Source: Terriglobales bacterium
GTDB taxonomy: Bacteria; Acidobacteriota; Terriglobia; Terriglobales; Gp1-AA117
DNA length: 31,346 nt
NCBI GenBank assembly: GCA_030150795.1
Contig: JASLFF010000018.1
Span: forward strand, 1 to 31,346
Direction of reading: 5' to 3'
Part shown: piece by piece, positions 6,229 to 15,391 of the stretch
Layout of the letters: every line of letters begins with the position of its first letter
Position numbering within the stretch: position 1 is the first letter of the stretch
Notes under the pieces: model-generated
The model's input: only the letters and a program-made list of their open reading frames with translations
Databases searched by the model: none
What the model was told of the DNA's origin: nothing
Made by a program: the position numbers and the translations under genes

Positions 6229-9200
6229 CTACGGACGTAATAAGCCCAGATTTGCGACTCCGGAGCGTGTGTTCAGCGTCTGCCGATATTTCCTGTGGCT
6301 TTTATCATCTGGGTAATACTGATAAGCGGGATATGGATAGCTGGACATTCCATGAAATGGCAGGGGCTCCACTGTTCTGGCGAAAGCCGTATTGGAGTCT
6401 CCGTCTTTTGCCCATCCGTCCACCAATAGAAGGAAGTCACGGTTCCATCCCGGGGCCAAGGCGGGAAGAGTTTGGATTTTGAATAATAGGCGCAGTTCGT
6501 CTCCTGACCCCATAATAACCAGCTGATCATCTGCTCCTACTAGCAGAGATCGTACATCCCCATATCTGGTATAGAGTCCGGGAATGGGGTTCCACATGGT
6601 TGAGGAAGACCATTTTTCATAGTCAAACGCTTCGGGTTTTGTTCGGGCTGGATCGATGATGGCGCGGGAAAACCCGCGGTAGCGAAGGTCGGCGCTTTCA
6701 GGAGCGAGCCGGGTTAGCCTGACCTGCGGGCTGGCGGTCTTTTTGCTGAGAAAGATTTCATCCCAGTATACGCATAGGCTGGTGACGATCCTGACTTCCC
6801 GCGATGCCGAAAGGAACTTGCCGGTTAGGTCGACAACCATGCTTTTAGGCTTTCCCGAAGGAATGCCCATGTCGCGAATTACAGTCTTCCAGTGCCCGGA
6901 ACGGTCTTTCACCTGCAGGTAAGGAAAGACGAGGCCGTCGTCCTGGCCAGGTCGATGTTCCTGGGCGGCGGCCAGGAAAGTGCTGCCGTCCGCCCAGTCT
7001 ACCCATCCGTTCAGCACGAGGATGGCCCGGTTGTCTTGTGCTAGATGGCCGAAATCAAGATCAAGATAGTGCAGTTCGGCAAGGCCGGAATAGTTGCGCC
7101 TGAACGTATCCACGTACTGTCCATCACGCCGGACCAATTGGGGCAAAACGTTGCGGCCATCCTGGTCTTTCGCGCTCTTTGGATAAAGTTTCTGCTGCAC
7201 TCCAAACAGCCGGAATGCTGGAAAAGGTGGCCCCTTAAACTTGTCATTGGTAAAGATATCTTCGTCGGTCTTATGGTCTATTGCCAGGAGCTGGATTTTA
7301 TCCAGGTATGAAACCTCATGCAGCTCTTCAGTGATCCTGATCTGATAGTAGCCGTCCTGCGCGCGCAGCATGGAGCCGGGAATCTGAATGTGTTCGCGGT
7401 GATTGACGGGAAAGAACTGCCCATCGCCATTGCTTGCTCCCAGCGGAGCCACCCCGAGCACGTCGGTGACAAATTCAAAACGCGTGCCGTTCCAGGCAAA
7501 AATCATGGGACAGGATCCTGAGAGCCGGGGTTTTTCCTTGTATGAAAGATATTTGTCCACCGGCTGCCGGGTCTCGTTCTGCACGAGCCCGTTCGGCCAG
7601 GTGATTCGCACCGTATCGATTTCTTCATAGTCCCGCAATCCAAACAGGAGCGGTACGCCGCTGTAGACCTGCTTCTGGTACCACGCGCCGGTTTTCACCT
7701 CCACCACGGCTCCGGGCGCGAGCCTGAGGTTCTTCACTCCTTCCAGTTGGATTTGGAGAAAATGGTTCGCCGTGACCGTGCTGTTTTTCACCAACTCCAC
7801 AGCTCCCTCAGGCGTAACGACTGCCAAGTCCGTGCGTCCGTCTCCGTCAAAATCGACCGCAACCATGGCAGTGTTGTCTGGAATGGTCTGGGTGATCGAA
7901 GGCTGAAACCCGCCTCGTCCGTCATTGCGATAAACAGTGCCGTTCACAATCAGGTCGGGCAGAGCGCGATTCGCCAGATCGGCCACAATCACTGGCCCGC
8001 GCTCTTTCACCGGCAGGGTCTTTTCCACCAGCTTGCCATGATTATTAACTAGCAGCTGCACTCCAGCGGAGCCTGTTACGACGAGGTCGGTCAAACCATC
8101 GTTATTCAGGTCGAATGCGTGGACAGCCGTTCCGCCTCGTATGGGTTCAGGCAGGACCTTTGACTCATAGTGGCCCAGCAGGTGGTCCTGGTAGATTACG
8201 ATCCGGCCATCGTCCAGAAGAACCGCAAGGTCCGTCTCATTGTTGTCAGGAACTAGTTCGAAGGCAACGGCATCAGCCACCCGGCCCGCGACGAAAGGGA
8301 ATTTGCTTGTCTGATCGCTGAAGCCGGCACTGCCGTCATTGCGGAGCAGTGCATTCTGGTCGCCCAGCAAAACCAGGTCCAGGTCATAGTCATGGTCGTA
8401 GTCCATCCATACGGCCCTGGTGAAATGGCCCGAAGGAACATGGACCGGGAATCGCTCAAACTTCCCGTTGCGATTGACGTAAAGAAAGGTTTCTGTAGAC
8501 GTGACCACGGCCAAATCGGGAAATCCATCGTTGTTGAAGTCCCCGGGAGCGATCGAAATCACATCCCGCAGATCTTCGAGTCCGCTGTGGCTGACGGGCG
8601 TGGTTCCATTTTTCAGGAGCACCACGCCATTGCTGGACCACGCCAGCAGGTCCGGGTGGCCGTCTGCATCAAAATCGATTACTGCCAGCCCGGCGCTTTT
8701 ACCATCCAATCCAGAAGTCACCTTGTCAGGGTGAAACTTGAATGCGGGCGCGCCGTTTTCCCGTTCAAACTCGCTGTCCAGCGCCACTGCGTCATAGATC
8801 TCGGAATAGAAGCTCCACTCGGGATCTTCGGCAACCGCGGCTCCCGCTTTTCTCTTTTTTATTTCGTTGAACAACTCCAGTTCTTTGGCTGCATCTTCTT
8901 TGCGTCCTGCTTCACGATAGGCGTTATAGAGCTGAAAATGCGGAGCGGCAAAATTAGGGTTCAATTGAGAGGCCGTTACGAACTGTGACAAAGCTGCCTG
9001 CGCTTTTCCCAGCAGCTTGTATTCAACGCCAAGGTTATAGTGGGTCACCGCCTCATTCGGGACCAGCCGCAGCATCCCCTCAAGCTGCTCGATTGCTTTC
9101 TCGTGGTCGAGGTTTTTCCTATACGCCATGCCGAGGTTGAACCAGGTGTGAGGAATGGAGGAATCTTCATGCTGGGCCTTCAGCAACTCGGCTATTGCTT

Positions 9201-9453
9201 CCTGTGTCTTTCCCGCTCGCAGCAGGGCCAGCCCGTAATTGACGCGGTCCCGTGCGGAAGCTGGAGAAAGCTCCACAGCCTGCCTGAACTCTTCCACCGC
9301 CTTCAGTTGAGTCATGGGATTTTCGTAATACGCCTTGCCCAGATTGCGGTGGCGCCATATCTGTTCACGCACGCTCAGCGATGGGTTTGTGGGAGAGGAG
9401 AAGAGGAAGAGACTGCAGAGACACAGCAGGGCAGACCACGTTTTCCAGATCAT
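6229..9453 (-). CDS. TPR / FG-GAP (VCBS) / ASPIC-UnbV protein with large C-terminal domain
   Basis: A 1074-aa predicted exported protein. An N-terminal hydrophobic segment (about 4-22) looks like a signal peptide or anchor. TPR helices follow at about 30-205, then FG-GAP/VCBS beta-propeller blades at about 235-560 with Ca-binding-like DxDxDG motifs (FDADGHPD, FNNDGFPD, FDGDGRTD), an ASPIC/UnbV-like segment at about 565-635 (VRITWPNG), and finally about 430 residues I cannot assign (from GSCPMIFAWNG at 646). The last region is shared with the large lipoprotein encoded at 20895-24407. The start ATG overlaps the stop of the preceding gene as ATGA, so it is the fourth and last gene of a coupled operon. 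Molecular function is unknown; such proteins are usually exported binding or scaffold proteins. Confidence 0.9.
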   Translation of the reverse strand: MIWKTWSALLCLCSLFLFSSPTNPSLSVREQIWRHRNLGKAYYENPMTQLKAVEEFRQAVELSPASARDRVNYGLALLRAGKTQEAIAELLKAQHEDSSIPHTWFNLGMAYRKNLDHEKAIEQLEGMLRLVPNEAVTHYNLGVEYKLLGKAQAALSQFVTASQLNPNFAAPHFQLYNAYREAGRKEDAAKELELFNEIKKRKAGAAVAEDPEWSFYSEIYDAVALDSEFERENGAPAFKFHPDKVTSGLDGKSAGLAVIDFDADGHPDLLAWSSNGVVLLKNGTTPVSHSGLEDLRDVISIAPGDFNNDGFPDLAVVTSTETFLYVNRNGKFERFPVHVPSGHFTRAVWMDYDHDYDLDLVLLGDQNALLRNDGSAGFSDQTSKFPFVAGRVADAVAFELVPDNNETDLAVLLDDGRIVIYQDHLLGHYESKVLPEPIRGGTAVHAFDLNNDGLTDLVVTGSAGVQLLVNNHGKLVEKTLPVKERGPVIVADLANRALPDLIVNGTVYRNDGRGGFQPSITQTIPDNTAMVAVDFDGDGRTDLAVVTPEGAVELVKNSTVTANHFLQIQLEGVKNLRLAPGAVVEVKTGAWYQKQVYSGVPLLFGLRDYEEIDTVRITWPNGLVQNETRQPVDKYLSYKEKPRLSGSCPMIFAWNGTRFEFVTDVLGVAPLGASNGDGQFFPVNHREHIQIPGSMLRAQDGYYQIRITEELHEVSYLDKIQLLAIDHKTDEDIFTNDKFKGPPFPAFRLFGVQQKLYPKSAKDQDGRNVLPQLVRRDGQYVDTFRRNYSGLAELHYLDLDFGHLAQDNRAILVLNGWVDWADGSTFLAAAQEHRPGQDDGLVFPYLQVKDRSGHWKTVIRDMGIPSGKPKSMVVDLTGKFLSASREVRIVTSLCVYWDEIFLSKKTASPQVRLTRLAPESADLRYRGFSRAIIDPARTKPEAFDYEKWSSSTMWNPIPGLYTRYGDVRSLLVGADDQLVIMGSGDELRLLFKIQTLPALAPGWNRDFLLLVDGWAKDGDSNTAFARTVEPLPFHGMSSYPYPAYQYYPDDKSHRKYRQTLNTRSGVANLGLLRP

Positions 9454-11180
9454 TTTGAAACCATTCCCCGGCCTTCTTCAATCGTGCTGACGCGGTTGAT
9501 GGGGACAGTCACTGATTCAACGTGTCCGCTGGGCCATCGGATCTCCAGCCGATCAATTTTGCTGGCGCTCCCGAGGCCAAAATGGATGCGGCGCATGCTT
9601 TGTCCGGCATATCCGTTGCCGCCGTCGACCTCACGGATCTGCGTCAGGCTGCCGGTCTGAAGCGTGACGCGGGCACCGATGGCATCGCGATTCGACTTTA
9701 CGCCGATCAATTTCAGCTCAATCCAGTTCCCCGCGTGTGCCGTGACGTTGTGATACAGCAGGAGAGGCTGGTTCGCGTTGGTCTGGACCAGGTCTAGCCG
9801 GCCGTCGTTGTCGAAATCGGCCACGCCGATTCCGCGGCCGTCGAGTTGATTGTCCACCCCGGCTTCGGCGGAAATTTCCTTGAAAGCGCCGTTGCCCAGA
9901 TTGTGAAAGAGCCGCTTCTTCTGATATCCGCTCCAGCTGCGATTGCCTATGGAAGGCCAATTGTTCGGGTCTGTGATGTCAAGTCCCGAAGTTGTGATAA
10001 CAGGCAGGATCAGCGGAACGTAACTTTCGGGGCCGGCCGAGCGAAGGCCATCCACCGCAAACAAGTCCAGCCAGCCATCGTTATCGAGATCGGCAAATTT
10101 CGCGGCCCATCCCCAGCCTGTGTCACAGGTGCCCGTTTCTCGTGAGACATCCGTGAACGTGCCGTCGCCATTGTTATGCCACAGCATGTTGCACTCTTTC
10201 ATGTACTCATCGGTGATGTTGGTTACATAGATGTCCAGCCAACCGTCATTGTCGTAGTCGGCAATATCCACGTTCATTCCTTTCTTGGTATCCCAGCCAG
10301 TGGCTTTTTCGGTCACCTCGCGGAACGTTCCATCGCCGTTATTGAGAAATAAGTGATCAGTGCCGTAGTCGCAAGCGATGTAAATGTCCTGCAATCCGTC
10401 ATTGTTCAGGTCGCCATGGCCGACGTCGAGAGTCCATCCGGTAATCTTGCCCAACCCGGCTTTGTCGGTGACTTCCTGAAAGGTTCCTTTTCCGGTGTTG
10501 TGCCACAAGGTAACGCCACCACCATTGGTGGCATTGTCAAGATCGTTGGGAAGAACGTGGGGATCTTTCAGGTCGAGCAGGCTGACGGGCTTGAAATAAT
10601 TTCCGAAAAGCAGGTCCAGGTAACCATCATTGTCGTAATCGAAAGCTATGACTGCGATGGTGTTGCCGAATTTGTTCAGTCCCGAGGATGCGGTTACGTC
10701 TTTGAACTTTCCATTCCCCTCGTTGTGATAAAGAATCGGCGTTCCGAAGCGGGCAATGAGCAGGTCGGGCTTGCCGTCGTTGTCGTAGTCAAACCATAGA
10801 GCGTCCGACACGATGGAGTGCGGGTCGTTGCCTCCCGCTACTCCCGCCTTTAGCGCAACATCCGTGAAGGTAAAATCGCCGTTGTTGTGAAAAAGATGAT
10901 TGGGTTTGCCTGCTTCTGAATCGGTGATAAAAATGTCGTCGAATCCGTCGTTGTCGTAATCGCCCACGGCCACCGCCGCCCCGCCCGACGTAAACATGCG
11001 GAGGACGTCTCCCGTCCTGCCCGGAAAACTGCGCGTGTGGTGCTGGACCCGTACGCCGGCCTTCGCGCCGACTTCTTCAAAGCGCATGGCCGGCGGCGTG
11101 CTTTGGGCAGATCCCGCATGGTCAAAAATGCATACCAGGATGATTCCGAGGCAGGCCTTCAGTTTTGCGAAGCTATCCAT
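9450..11180 (-). CDS. FG-GAP/VCBS repeat protein with ASPIC/UnbV domain (CRTAC1/UnbV-like)
   Basis: A 576-aa exported protein. Residues 1-25 form a signal peptide (cleavage probably near AGSA-QS). The rest is an FG-GAP beta-propeller with many YDNDGxxD loops (for example GDYDNDGFDDIF, DYDNDGWLDIYV, DLDNDGWLDLFA), followed by a C-terminal ASPIC/UnbV domain from about residue 490 (SNRDAIGARVTL, GGNGYAGQS, IHFGLG, EIRWPSG). It is a close paralogue of the 588-aa protein two genes upstream: blocks such as MNVDxxDxDNDGxLDIYVTN and ETGTxDTGWGWA recur in the same order. It overlaps the TPR gene by 22 bases and the next gene by 4. Function is unknown; the family is linked to extracellular binding. Confidence 0.93.
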   Translation of the reverse strand: MDSFAKLKACLGIILVCIFDHAGSAQSTPPAMRFEEVGAKAGVRVQHHTRSFPGRTGDVLRMFTSGGAAVAVGDYDNDGFDDIFITDSEAGKPNHLFHNNGDFTFTDVALKAGVAGGNDPHSIVSDALWFDYDNDGKPDLLIARFGTPILYHNEGNGKFKDVTASSGLNKFGNTIAVIAFDYDNDGYLDLLFGNYFKPVSLLDLKDPHVLPNDLDNATNGGGVTLWHNTGKGTFQEVTDKAGLGKITGWTLDVGHGDLNNDGLQDIYIACDYGTDHLFLNNGDGTFREVTEKATGWDTKKGMNVDIADYDNDGWLDIYVTNITDEYMKECNMLWHNNGDGTFTDVSRETGTCDTGWGWAAKFADLDNDGWLDLFAVDGLRSAGPESYVPLILPVITTSGLDITDPNNWPSIGNRSWSGYQKKRLFHNLGNGAFKEISAEAGVDNQLDGRGIGVADFDNDGRLDLVQTNANQPLLLYHNVTAHAGNWIELKLIGVKSNRDAIGARVTLQTGSLTQIREVDGGNGYAGQSMRRIHFGLGSASKIDRLEIRWPSGHVESVTVPINRVSTIEEGRGMVSK

Positions 11181-11926
11181 AGTTCTCTCAGATCGGTGTC
11201 CACGCGCTTGTTGGGATCAAAGCCGGATTCAATGGTGTCCTGCAGCTCCGCACCTTTGTGCTCCAGCCTGAACTTCAACTGCTGGTTGCCGGGGAACTGC
11301 TTGAGACCCAGGCGCCAGATTTCAAGTGCCTTGTCCATTTGGTCGGTCTTCCAGTAGCCATCGCCGAGCGAGATGTAGACCTTCACGTAGTAGCTCCTGC
11401 GTGGTCCGGTAGACTGGATCTTCAATGCTTTTTCCAGGTCGGCCACTCCCAGTGGAGCGCGGTTGAAGATCTTGGGCCAGAAGAGATAGCTGGCGCCGCG
11501 AGTGTAGTAGTTGATCCAGTTCGGGTCCAGTTCAACTGCTCTGGAAAACTCGTTCAGGGCATTGTTGGCAAATACTACCTGGGTGATGGAGCCGGCCGTC
11601 GGAATCTTGTCTACGTAAGCGAAGCCAAAATTAAGATGGATATTGGCGGATTGCGGCCGGGATGCCGCAAGCTTTTGAAAAAACGCCACAGAACGGTCGA
11701 AGTCCTTGTTCCGGATCGCCGCCTGGCGATACTCACTGGCATATTTGAGGTTGTCAGGATCTTGTGTTACGGCTGATTCCAGGTAGCGCAGTGCGCTCGA
11801 ATAATCATTGGTTGTAAGGGCCCGCATCGCCTGCTGATAATCGGCATCAGAGGCTGCGGTGGAACCACTTGGCAAGCTGATGCTCAGGACCATTGCGCAT
11901 ATGCAAGAAAGAAAGTTCTTCATCAT
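11159..11926 (-). CDS. Exported TPR-repeat protein
   Basis: A 255-aa protein with a signal peptide (about 1-25, ending near STAAS) and TPR helical repeats through about 27-240 (for example YSSALRYLESAVTQDPDN, and NALNEFSRAVELDPNWINYY). TPR domains mediate protein-protein contacts, here in the periplasm, probably with the VCBS proteins encoded on either side. The ATG at 11924-11926 is preceded by GGAGGG located inside the upstream gene, and its ATGA overlaps that gene's stop; the 3' end overlaps the next gene by 22 bases. This tight coupling suggests a complex with fixed stoichiometry, which is inference. Confidence 0.88.
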   Translation of the reverse strand: MMKNFLSCICAMVLSISLPSGSTAASDADYQQAMRALTTNDYSSALRYLESAVTQDPDNLKYASEYRQAAIRNKDFDRSVAFFQKLAASRPQSANIHLNFGFAYVDKIPTAGSITQVVFANNALNEFSRAVELDPNWINYYTRGASYLFWPKIFNRAPLGVADLEKALKIQSTGPRRSYYVKVYISLGDGYWKTDQMDKALEIWRLGLKQFPGNQQLKFRLEHKGAELQDTIESGFDPNKRVDTDLRELWIASQN

Positions 11927-13689
11927 CGTTTATTCCCTCCTGGTTGCATGAGAGTTGCGCTGTGGCCCTCGAGAATCTTGTACCAATGGTCCACCGGAAG
12001 CGCGGGAAGCGTCTGCTTCAGACCGGACGGCCAGCGCACTTCCAAAGCCGTTATGGTTGTCGCCTTTCCAAGGCCAAAGTGCACGCGCGTTGTGGACTGG
12101 CTGGCGAAGCCGTTGCCGCCATTCACGTAGCGCAGGTAGGTCCGGCCATTGACATTCATGCGGACCTGCGCGCCAATAGCGGAACGGTTGGATTTGGTTC
12201 CCTCCAGCAAGAAGCCCAGCCAGTGAGCGCCCGTGGGGAGGACGTTGTGATAAAGGTTGGGCGTGTCGTCGGCATTGGTAACGAACAGGTCAAGCCGGCC
12301 GTCGTTGTCGAAATCGGCAACCGCGATGCCTCTGCCGTCCTTGATTGAATCCAGGCCGTGGCGGGCAGCTTCGTCCTTGAAGATGTGTCCTTGTTCGTTA
12401 TGGAAAAGACGCTTCTTCTCGTATCCGCTCAGGGACTTATTACCGATCGGCGGCCAGTTGCGGGCGTCGGCGAAGTCGACGCCGGGCTTGGTAACCATGG
12501 CAAAGATATCGGGCACGTAGCTTTCTTTGCCCGCTGAAACCCAGCCATTCATCACATAAAGATCGAGCCATCCGTCATTGTCGTAATCAAAGAACTTGCC
12601 GGCCCATCCCCATCCCGTATCGTAAGTTCCCGTCTCTCGCGATATGTCTGTGAAAGTAAGATTGCCGTTGTTGTGCCAGAGGAAATTTCCCTCGCGCATG
12701 TAATCATCCGTGATGTTCGTGACGTAAATGTCGAGAAAACCGTCATTGTCAAAATCGCCCCAATCGACATTCATTCCCTTCTTCGTATCAAAACCTATGG
12801 CCGTCTCGGTCTTGTCGGTGAAAGTGCCGTCGCCATTGTTGACATAGAAGCGATCGGTGCCGAAATCATTGGCAACGTACAGGTCCTCCCATCCATCGTT
12901 GTTTGCGTCGCCGTGTCCCAGGTCAAGTGTCCATCCCGTGGTGTGGATACCAACCTGCGCGGTAACTTCAGTGAAAGTTCCGTTCCGGTTGTTGTGAAAA
13001 ACAAGCACTCCTCCACCGTTGTTTGCATTCTCAAAACTCTCGGGGAAAAATCTGGGCGAGCTGGGATGGAAGATGTTGACAGGCTGAAAGTAACATCCGA
13101 TAAACAGATCCACATAGCCGTCATTGTCATAGTCGAATGCGATGGCTTTGATGGCATTCATGTAGCGATCAAGCCCCGCCTCTTTGGTTACATCGCGGAA
13201 GACCCCATTTCCAAGGTTCTGGTAAAGAATGCTGTGGCCGAACCGGACTACAAAGAGATCGGGCAGGCCGTCATTGTTGTAATCGAGCCACAGCGCGCCG
13301 GAGGAAGCATTGTTTTCGTCGTTACCGTTGGCTACTCCGGCCTTTTCGGCCACGTCGGTGAACGTGAGGTCCCCGTTGTTGTGGTATAGGTGGTTCTTGC
13401 ACGTGGTGCATGAATCTGTGACAAAGATGTCCTCAAAACCGTCATTATCATAGTCGGCCACGGCGGCGGCTGATCCCAGTTTGGTATAGCCCTGCATGAT
13501 CTCGGCGTACGGATTGTCAAAACGGCGCGTGTGATGGCGGGACGTGATGCCTGCCTTGTGGGTTACATCCTCAAACCAGGACTGGTTCTGCTGGTTGGAA
13601 GGCGCGGCTTTCCGGGGAGCAGCCGGAACGCCGAAGGCCGGTAATAAAAGAAGCAGGGAGAGGATCGATTTGTACGGCAGCCGTCGCAT
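11923..13689 (-). CDS. FG-GAP/VCBS repeat protein with ASPIC/UnbV domain, first gene of a coupled operon
   Basis: A 588-aa exported protein. A signal peptide is visible (MRRLPYKSILSLLLLLPAFG, cleavage near VPA-AP). FEDVTHKAGI begins the repeat domain, which has repeated YDNDGxxD loops (ADYDNDGFEDIF, FDYDNDGYVDLF, FDYDNDGWLDLYV). A CxxC pair (SCTTCKNHLYHNN) sits near residue 100; it lacks the His of a heme-c site. The ASPIC/UnbV domain spans about 500-575 (SNRSAIGAQVRM, GGNGFASQS, VHFGLGK, VRWPSG). The start ATG has only a weak ribosome site (AGAAG). It is divergent from the amidase gene and heads a four-gene overlapping set. Function is unknown. Confidence 0.93.
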   Translation of the reverse strand: MRRLPYKSILSLLLLLPAFGVPAAPRKAAPSNQQNQSWFEDVTHKAGITSRHHTRRFDNPYAEIMQGYTKLGSAAAVADYDNDGFEDIFVTDSCTTCKNHLYHNNGDLTFTDVAEKAGVANGNDENNASSGALWLDYNNDGLPDLFVVRFGHSILYQNLGNGVFRDVTKEAGLDRYMNAIKAIAFDYDNDGYVDLFIGCYFQPVNIFHPSSPRFFPESFENANNGGGVLVFHNNRNGTFTEVTAQVGIHTTGWTLDLGHGDANNDGWEDLYVANDFGTDRFYVNNGDGTFTDKTETAIGFDTKKGMNVDWGDFDNDGFLDIYVTNITDDYMREGNFLWHNNGNLTFTDISRETGTYDTGWGWAGKFFDYDNDGWLDLYVMNGWVSAGKESYVPDIFAMVTKPGVDFADARNWPPIGNKSLSGYEKKRLFHNEQGHIFKDEAARHGLDSIKDGRGIAVADFDNDGRLDLFVTNADDTPNLYHNVLPTGAHWLGFLLEGTKSNRSAIGAQVRMNVNGRTYLRYVNGGNGFASQSTTRVHFGLGKATTITALEVRWPSGLKQTLPALPVDHWYKILEGHSATLMQPGGNKR

Positions 13690-13718
13690 CTTCTGGTTTT
13701 TTGCACGCTTTCAGCGGC

Positions 13719-13748
13719 TTGGTCGAGTTCTTCGCCTGTTTTTATAAG
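13719..13748 (+). promoter_or_regulatory. Promoter candidate for the amidase gene
   Basis: TTGGTC (13719-13724) and TATAAG (13743-13748) with an 18-base spacer on the plus strand, about 160 bases before the amidase start. The -10 box matches five of six consensus bases and the -35 three. The TTATAA core is symmetrical, so it could also serve the divergent VCBS operon. Confidence 0.3.
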
Positions 13749-13898
13749 ACAGACAGCAGGATGTTTTTTGCGAAACGGCTGGAGGCCCGCAAGTATTTCA
13801 AGGTGAGTTGTCCCTTCTAAATCATGTGCGCAAGCTGCGCCGGGACGCAATCATTTTCATCTCCTGAAGCGGGGTAAGCGGAATTCTTCAGAACGGGC

Positions 13899-13902
13899 GG
13901 AG
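13899..13902 (+). promoter_or_regulatory. Shine-Dalgarno site for the amidase GTG start
   Basis: GGAG within GGGCGGAG, 9 bases before GTG 13912-13914. It supports this GTG as the start. Confidence 0.45.
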
Positions 13903-13911
13903 TCAATCAAC

Positions 13912-15339
13912 GTGCAAGCTCATACTCACGTTATCGGCAGTCTTTCGGCAATCGAACTTGCATCTCTCATACGGCAGAGACAACTCTCGCCGGTTGAGGT
14001 CGTCAACGATTATCTGCAGCGCATCCAGGAACTTAATCCCGCTCTGAACGCCTTCGTTTGCGTGAATGAGGAGCAGGCGCGCGCGGAAGCCCGCCGTGCA
14101 GAGTTGGCGATAAAGAGAGCCGGCGAAACAAAGCCTCTTCTGGGCGTGCCCATCACCATTAAATCGTGCATCGATGTCAAAGGCATGGTGTGTGAAGCGG
14201 GAAGTAGCCTGCGCTATGGCCATGTAGCTTCTGAGGACGCCACGGTCGTAAGCAGACTCAAACAGGCCGGCGCCATCGTGATTGGCAATACCACAGTGCC
14301 CGAGATGCTTCTGGCCTACCACACAGAAAACAATCTCCATGGCCGGACCAGCAATCCGTGGGCGCTGGACCGAACGCCGGGCGGATCGAGTGGTGGCGAA
14401 GCCGCCGCCATCGCGGCCTGCATGTCTGCGGGAGGAATCGGCAGCGATGGCGGAGGGTCAATCCGTGTGCCCGCTCATTTTTGCGGCATCTGCGGACTCA
14501 AACCAACTCCGGGCCGCATTCCGGCAACCGGACATTACCCTGAGTGCGAAGGCCCTTTTGCCCTGCTGGGAGTGGTCGGTCCCATGGCTCGCACCATCAG
14601 CGACGTGCGTCTGCTGTTCGAGACCATCGCTGGATATGACGCAGGCGATCCATGTTCCGTGCCATTGCCGGTACGGCCGATCCATGAAGGTGAGTTACAA
14701 ATGCTCCGGATCGGCTATTACGATGACGATGGCTGCAGCACCGTAACACCGGAAACGCGAGCTGCCGTTCGCTCCGCCGCAGATGTGCTCCAGAGCAATG
14801 GATTCACGGTTGAGCCCTTTCGTCCTGATGGTCTTGAACGCGCACGCGCTCTCTGGGAAGTAATTTTCGTCGAGGGCATCGCTATGGCCATGCAGTCCAT
14901 GATCCAGGGCCGCGAAGCCGAACTCAACGATAACACGCGGGAATTTCTTGCTCTCGCCGGCAGAGAGACGCCACTTACTGGTGAGCGTCTCCTCAATACG
15001 CTGCTGGAGCGTGATCAGGTGCGCCGCAAGGTTCTGCTGCAAATGGAAAAATTTCCCATTGTGCTGGCGCCAGTCTGCTCGATCCCCGCCTTTCGCCATG
15101 AGGAGGCTGGATGGGGGCCGCAACACGCTGCCGACTACCTGCGGACCATGAGCTACTCCCAGCACTATAACCTTATTGGTAATCCTGCGGCGGTCGTGCC
15201 GGTCGGTGTCTCGCCTGAGGGAATGCCGATTGCGGTCCAAATCATTGGTCGGCCATTCAACGAAGAGGAAGTTCTGGCCGTGGCTGAAGTCATCGACAAA
15301 CAATTTGGATGGAAGAAGCCCGCCGCAGTCCGATTTTAA
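13912..15339 (+). CDS. Amidase signature-family hydrolase (GatA-like)
   Basis: A 475-aa cytosolic Ser-cisSer-Lys hydrolase that splits amide bonds. The amidase signature is clear: Lys84 in PITIKSCID, cis-Ser159 in TPGGSSGGE, and nucleophile Ser183 in GSDGGGSIRVPA, followed by GICGLKPTPGR. The cis-Ser to Ser spacing of 24 residues matches the family. The C-terminal NPAAVVPVGVSPEGMP and GVQIIGRPF-type region (here AVQIIGRPFNEE) is also typical. It starts with GTG behind a GGAG site. No gatB or gatC gene is nearby, so a role as a stand-alone amidase (peptide amide, acetamide or other small amide) is more likely than the Glu-tRNA amidotransferase. It is followed 52 bases later by a methyltransferase gene on the same strand. 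Confidence 0.93.
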   Translation: MQAHTHVIGSLSAIELASLIRQRQLSPVEVVNDYLQRIQELNPALNAFVCVNEEQARAEARRAELAIKRAGETKPLLGVPITIKSCIDVKGMVCEAGSSLRYGHVASEDATVVSRLKQAGAIVIGNTTVPEMLLAYHTENNLHGRTSNPWALDRTPGGSSGGEAAAIAACMSAGGIGSDGGGSIRVPAHFCGICGLKPTPGRIPATGHYPECEGPFALLGVVGPMARTISDVRLLFETIAGYDAGDPCSVPLPVRPIHEGELQMLRIGYYDDDGCSTVTPETRAAVRSAADVLQSNGFTVEPFRPDGLERARALWEVIFVEGIAMAMQSMIQGREAELNDNTREFLALAGRETPLTGERLLNTLLERDQVRRKVLLQMEKFPIVLAPVCSIPAFRHEEAGWGPQHAADYLRTMSYSQHYNLIGNPAAVVPVGVSPEGMPIAVQIIGRPFNEEEVLAVAEVIDKQFGWKKPAAVRF

Positions 15340-15391
15340 AAACTGCATCCATGATGCCGCGAGTTTTCACTGCCCGGCTGTCCATTTGTGA

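Noticed and set aside
8392..8988. 198-aa plus-strand open frame
   Set aside because: Antisense to the propeller part of the 1074-aa protein, with the same reversed-repeat composition.
12673..13389. 238-aa plus-strand open frame
   Set aside because: Antisense to the 588-aa VCBS protein; it has the VVIVVIE-type composition produced by reversed DYDNDG codons and no ribosome site.
13912..15339. gatA of the Glu-tRNA(Gln) amidotransferase
   Set aside because: The amidase triad fits, but gatC and gatB are absent and the gene is followed by a methyltransferase, so a stand-alone amidase is more likely.
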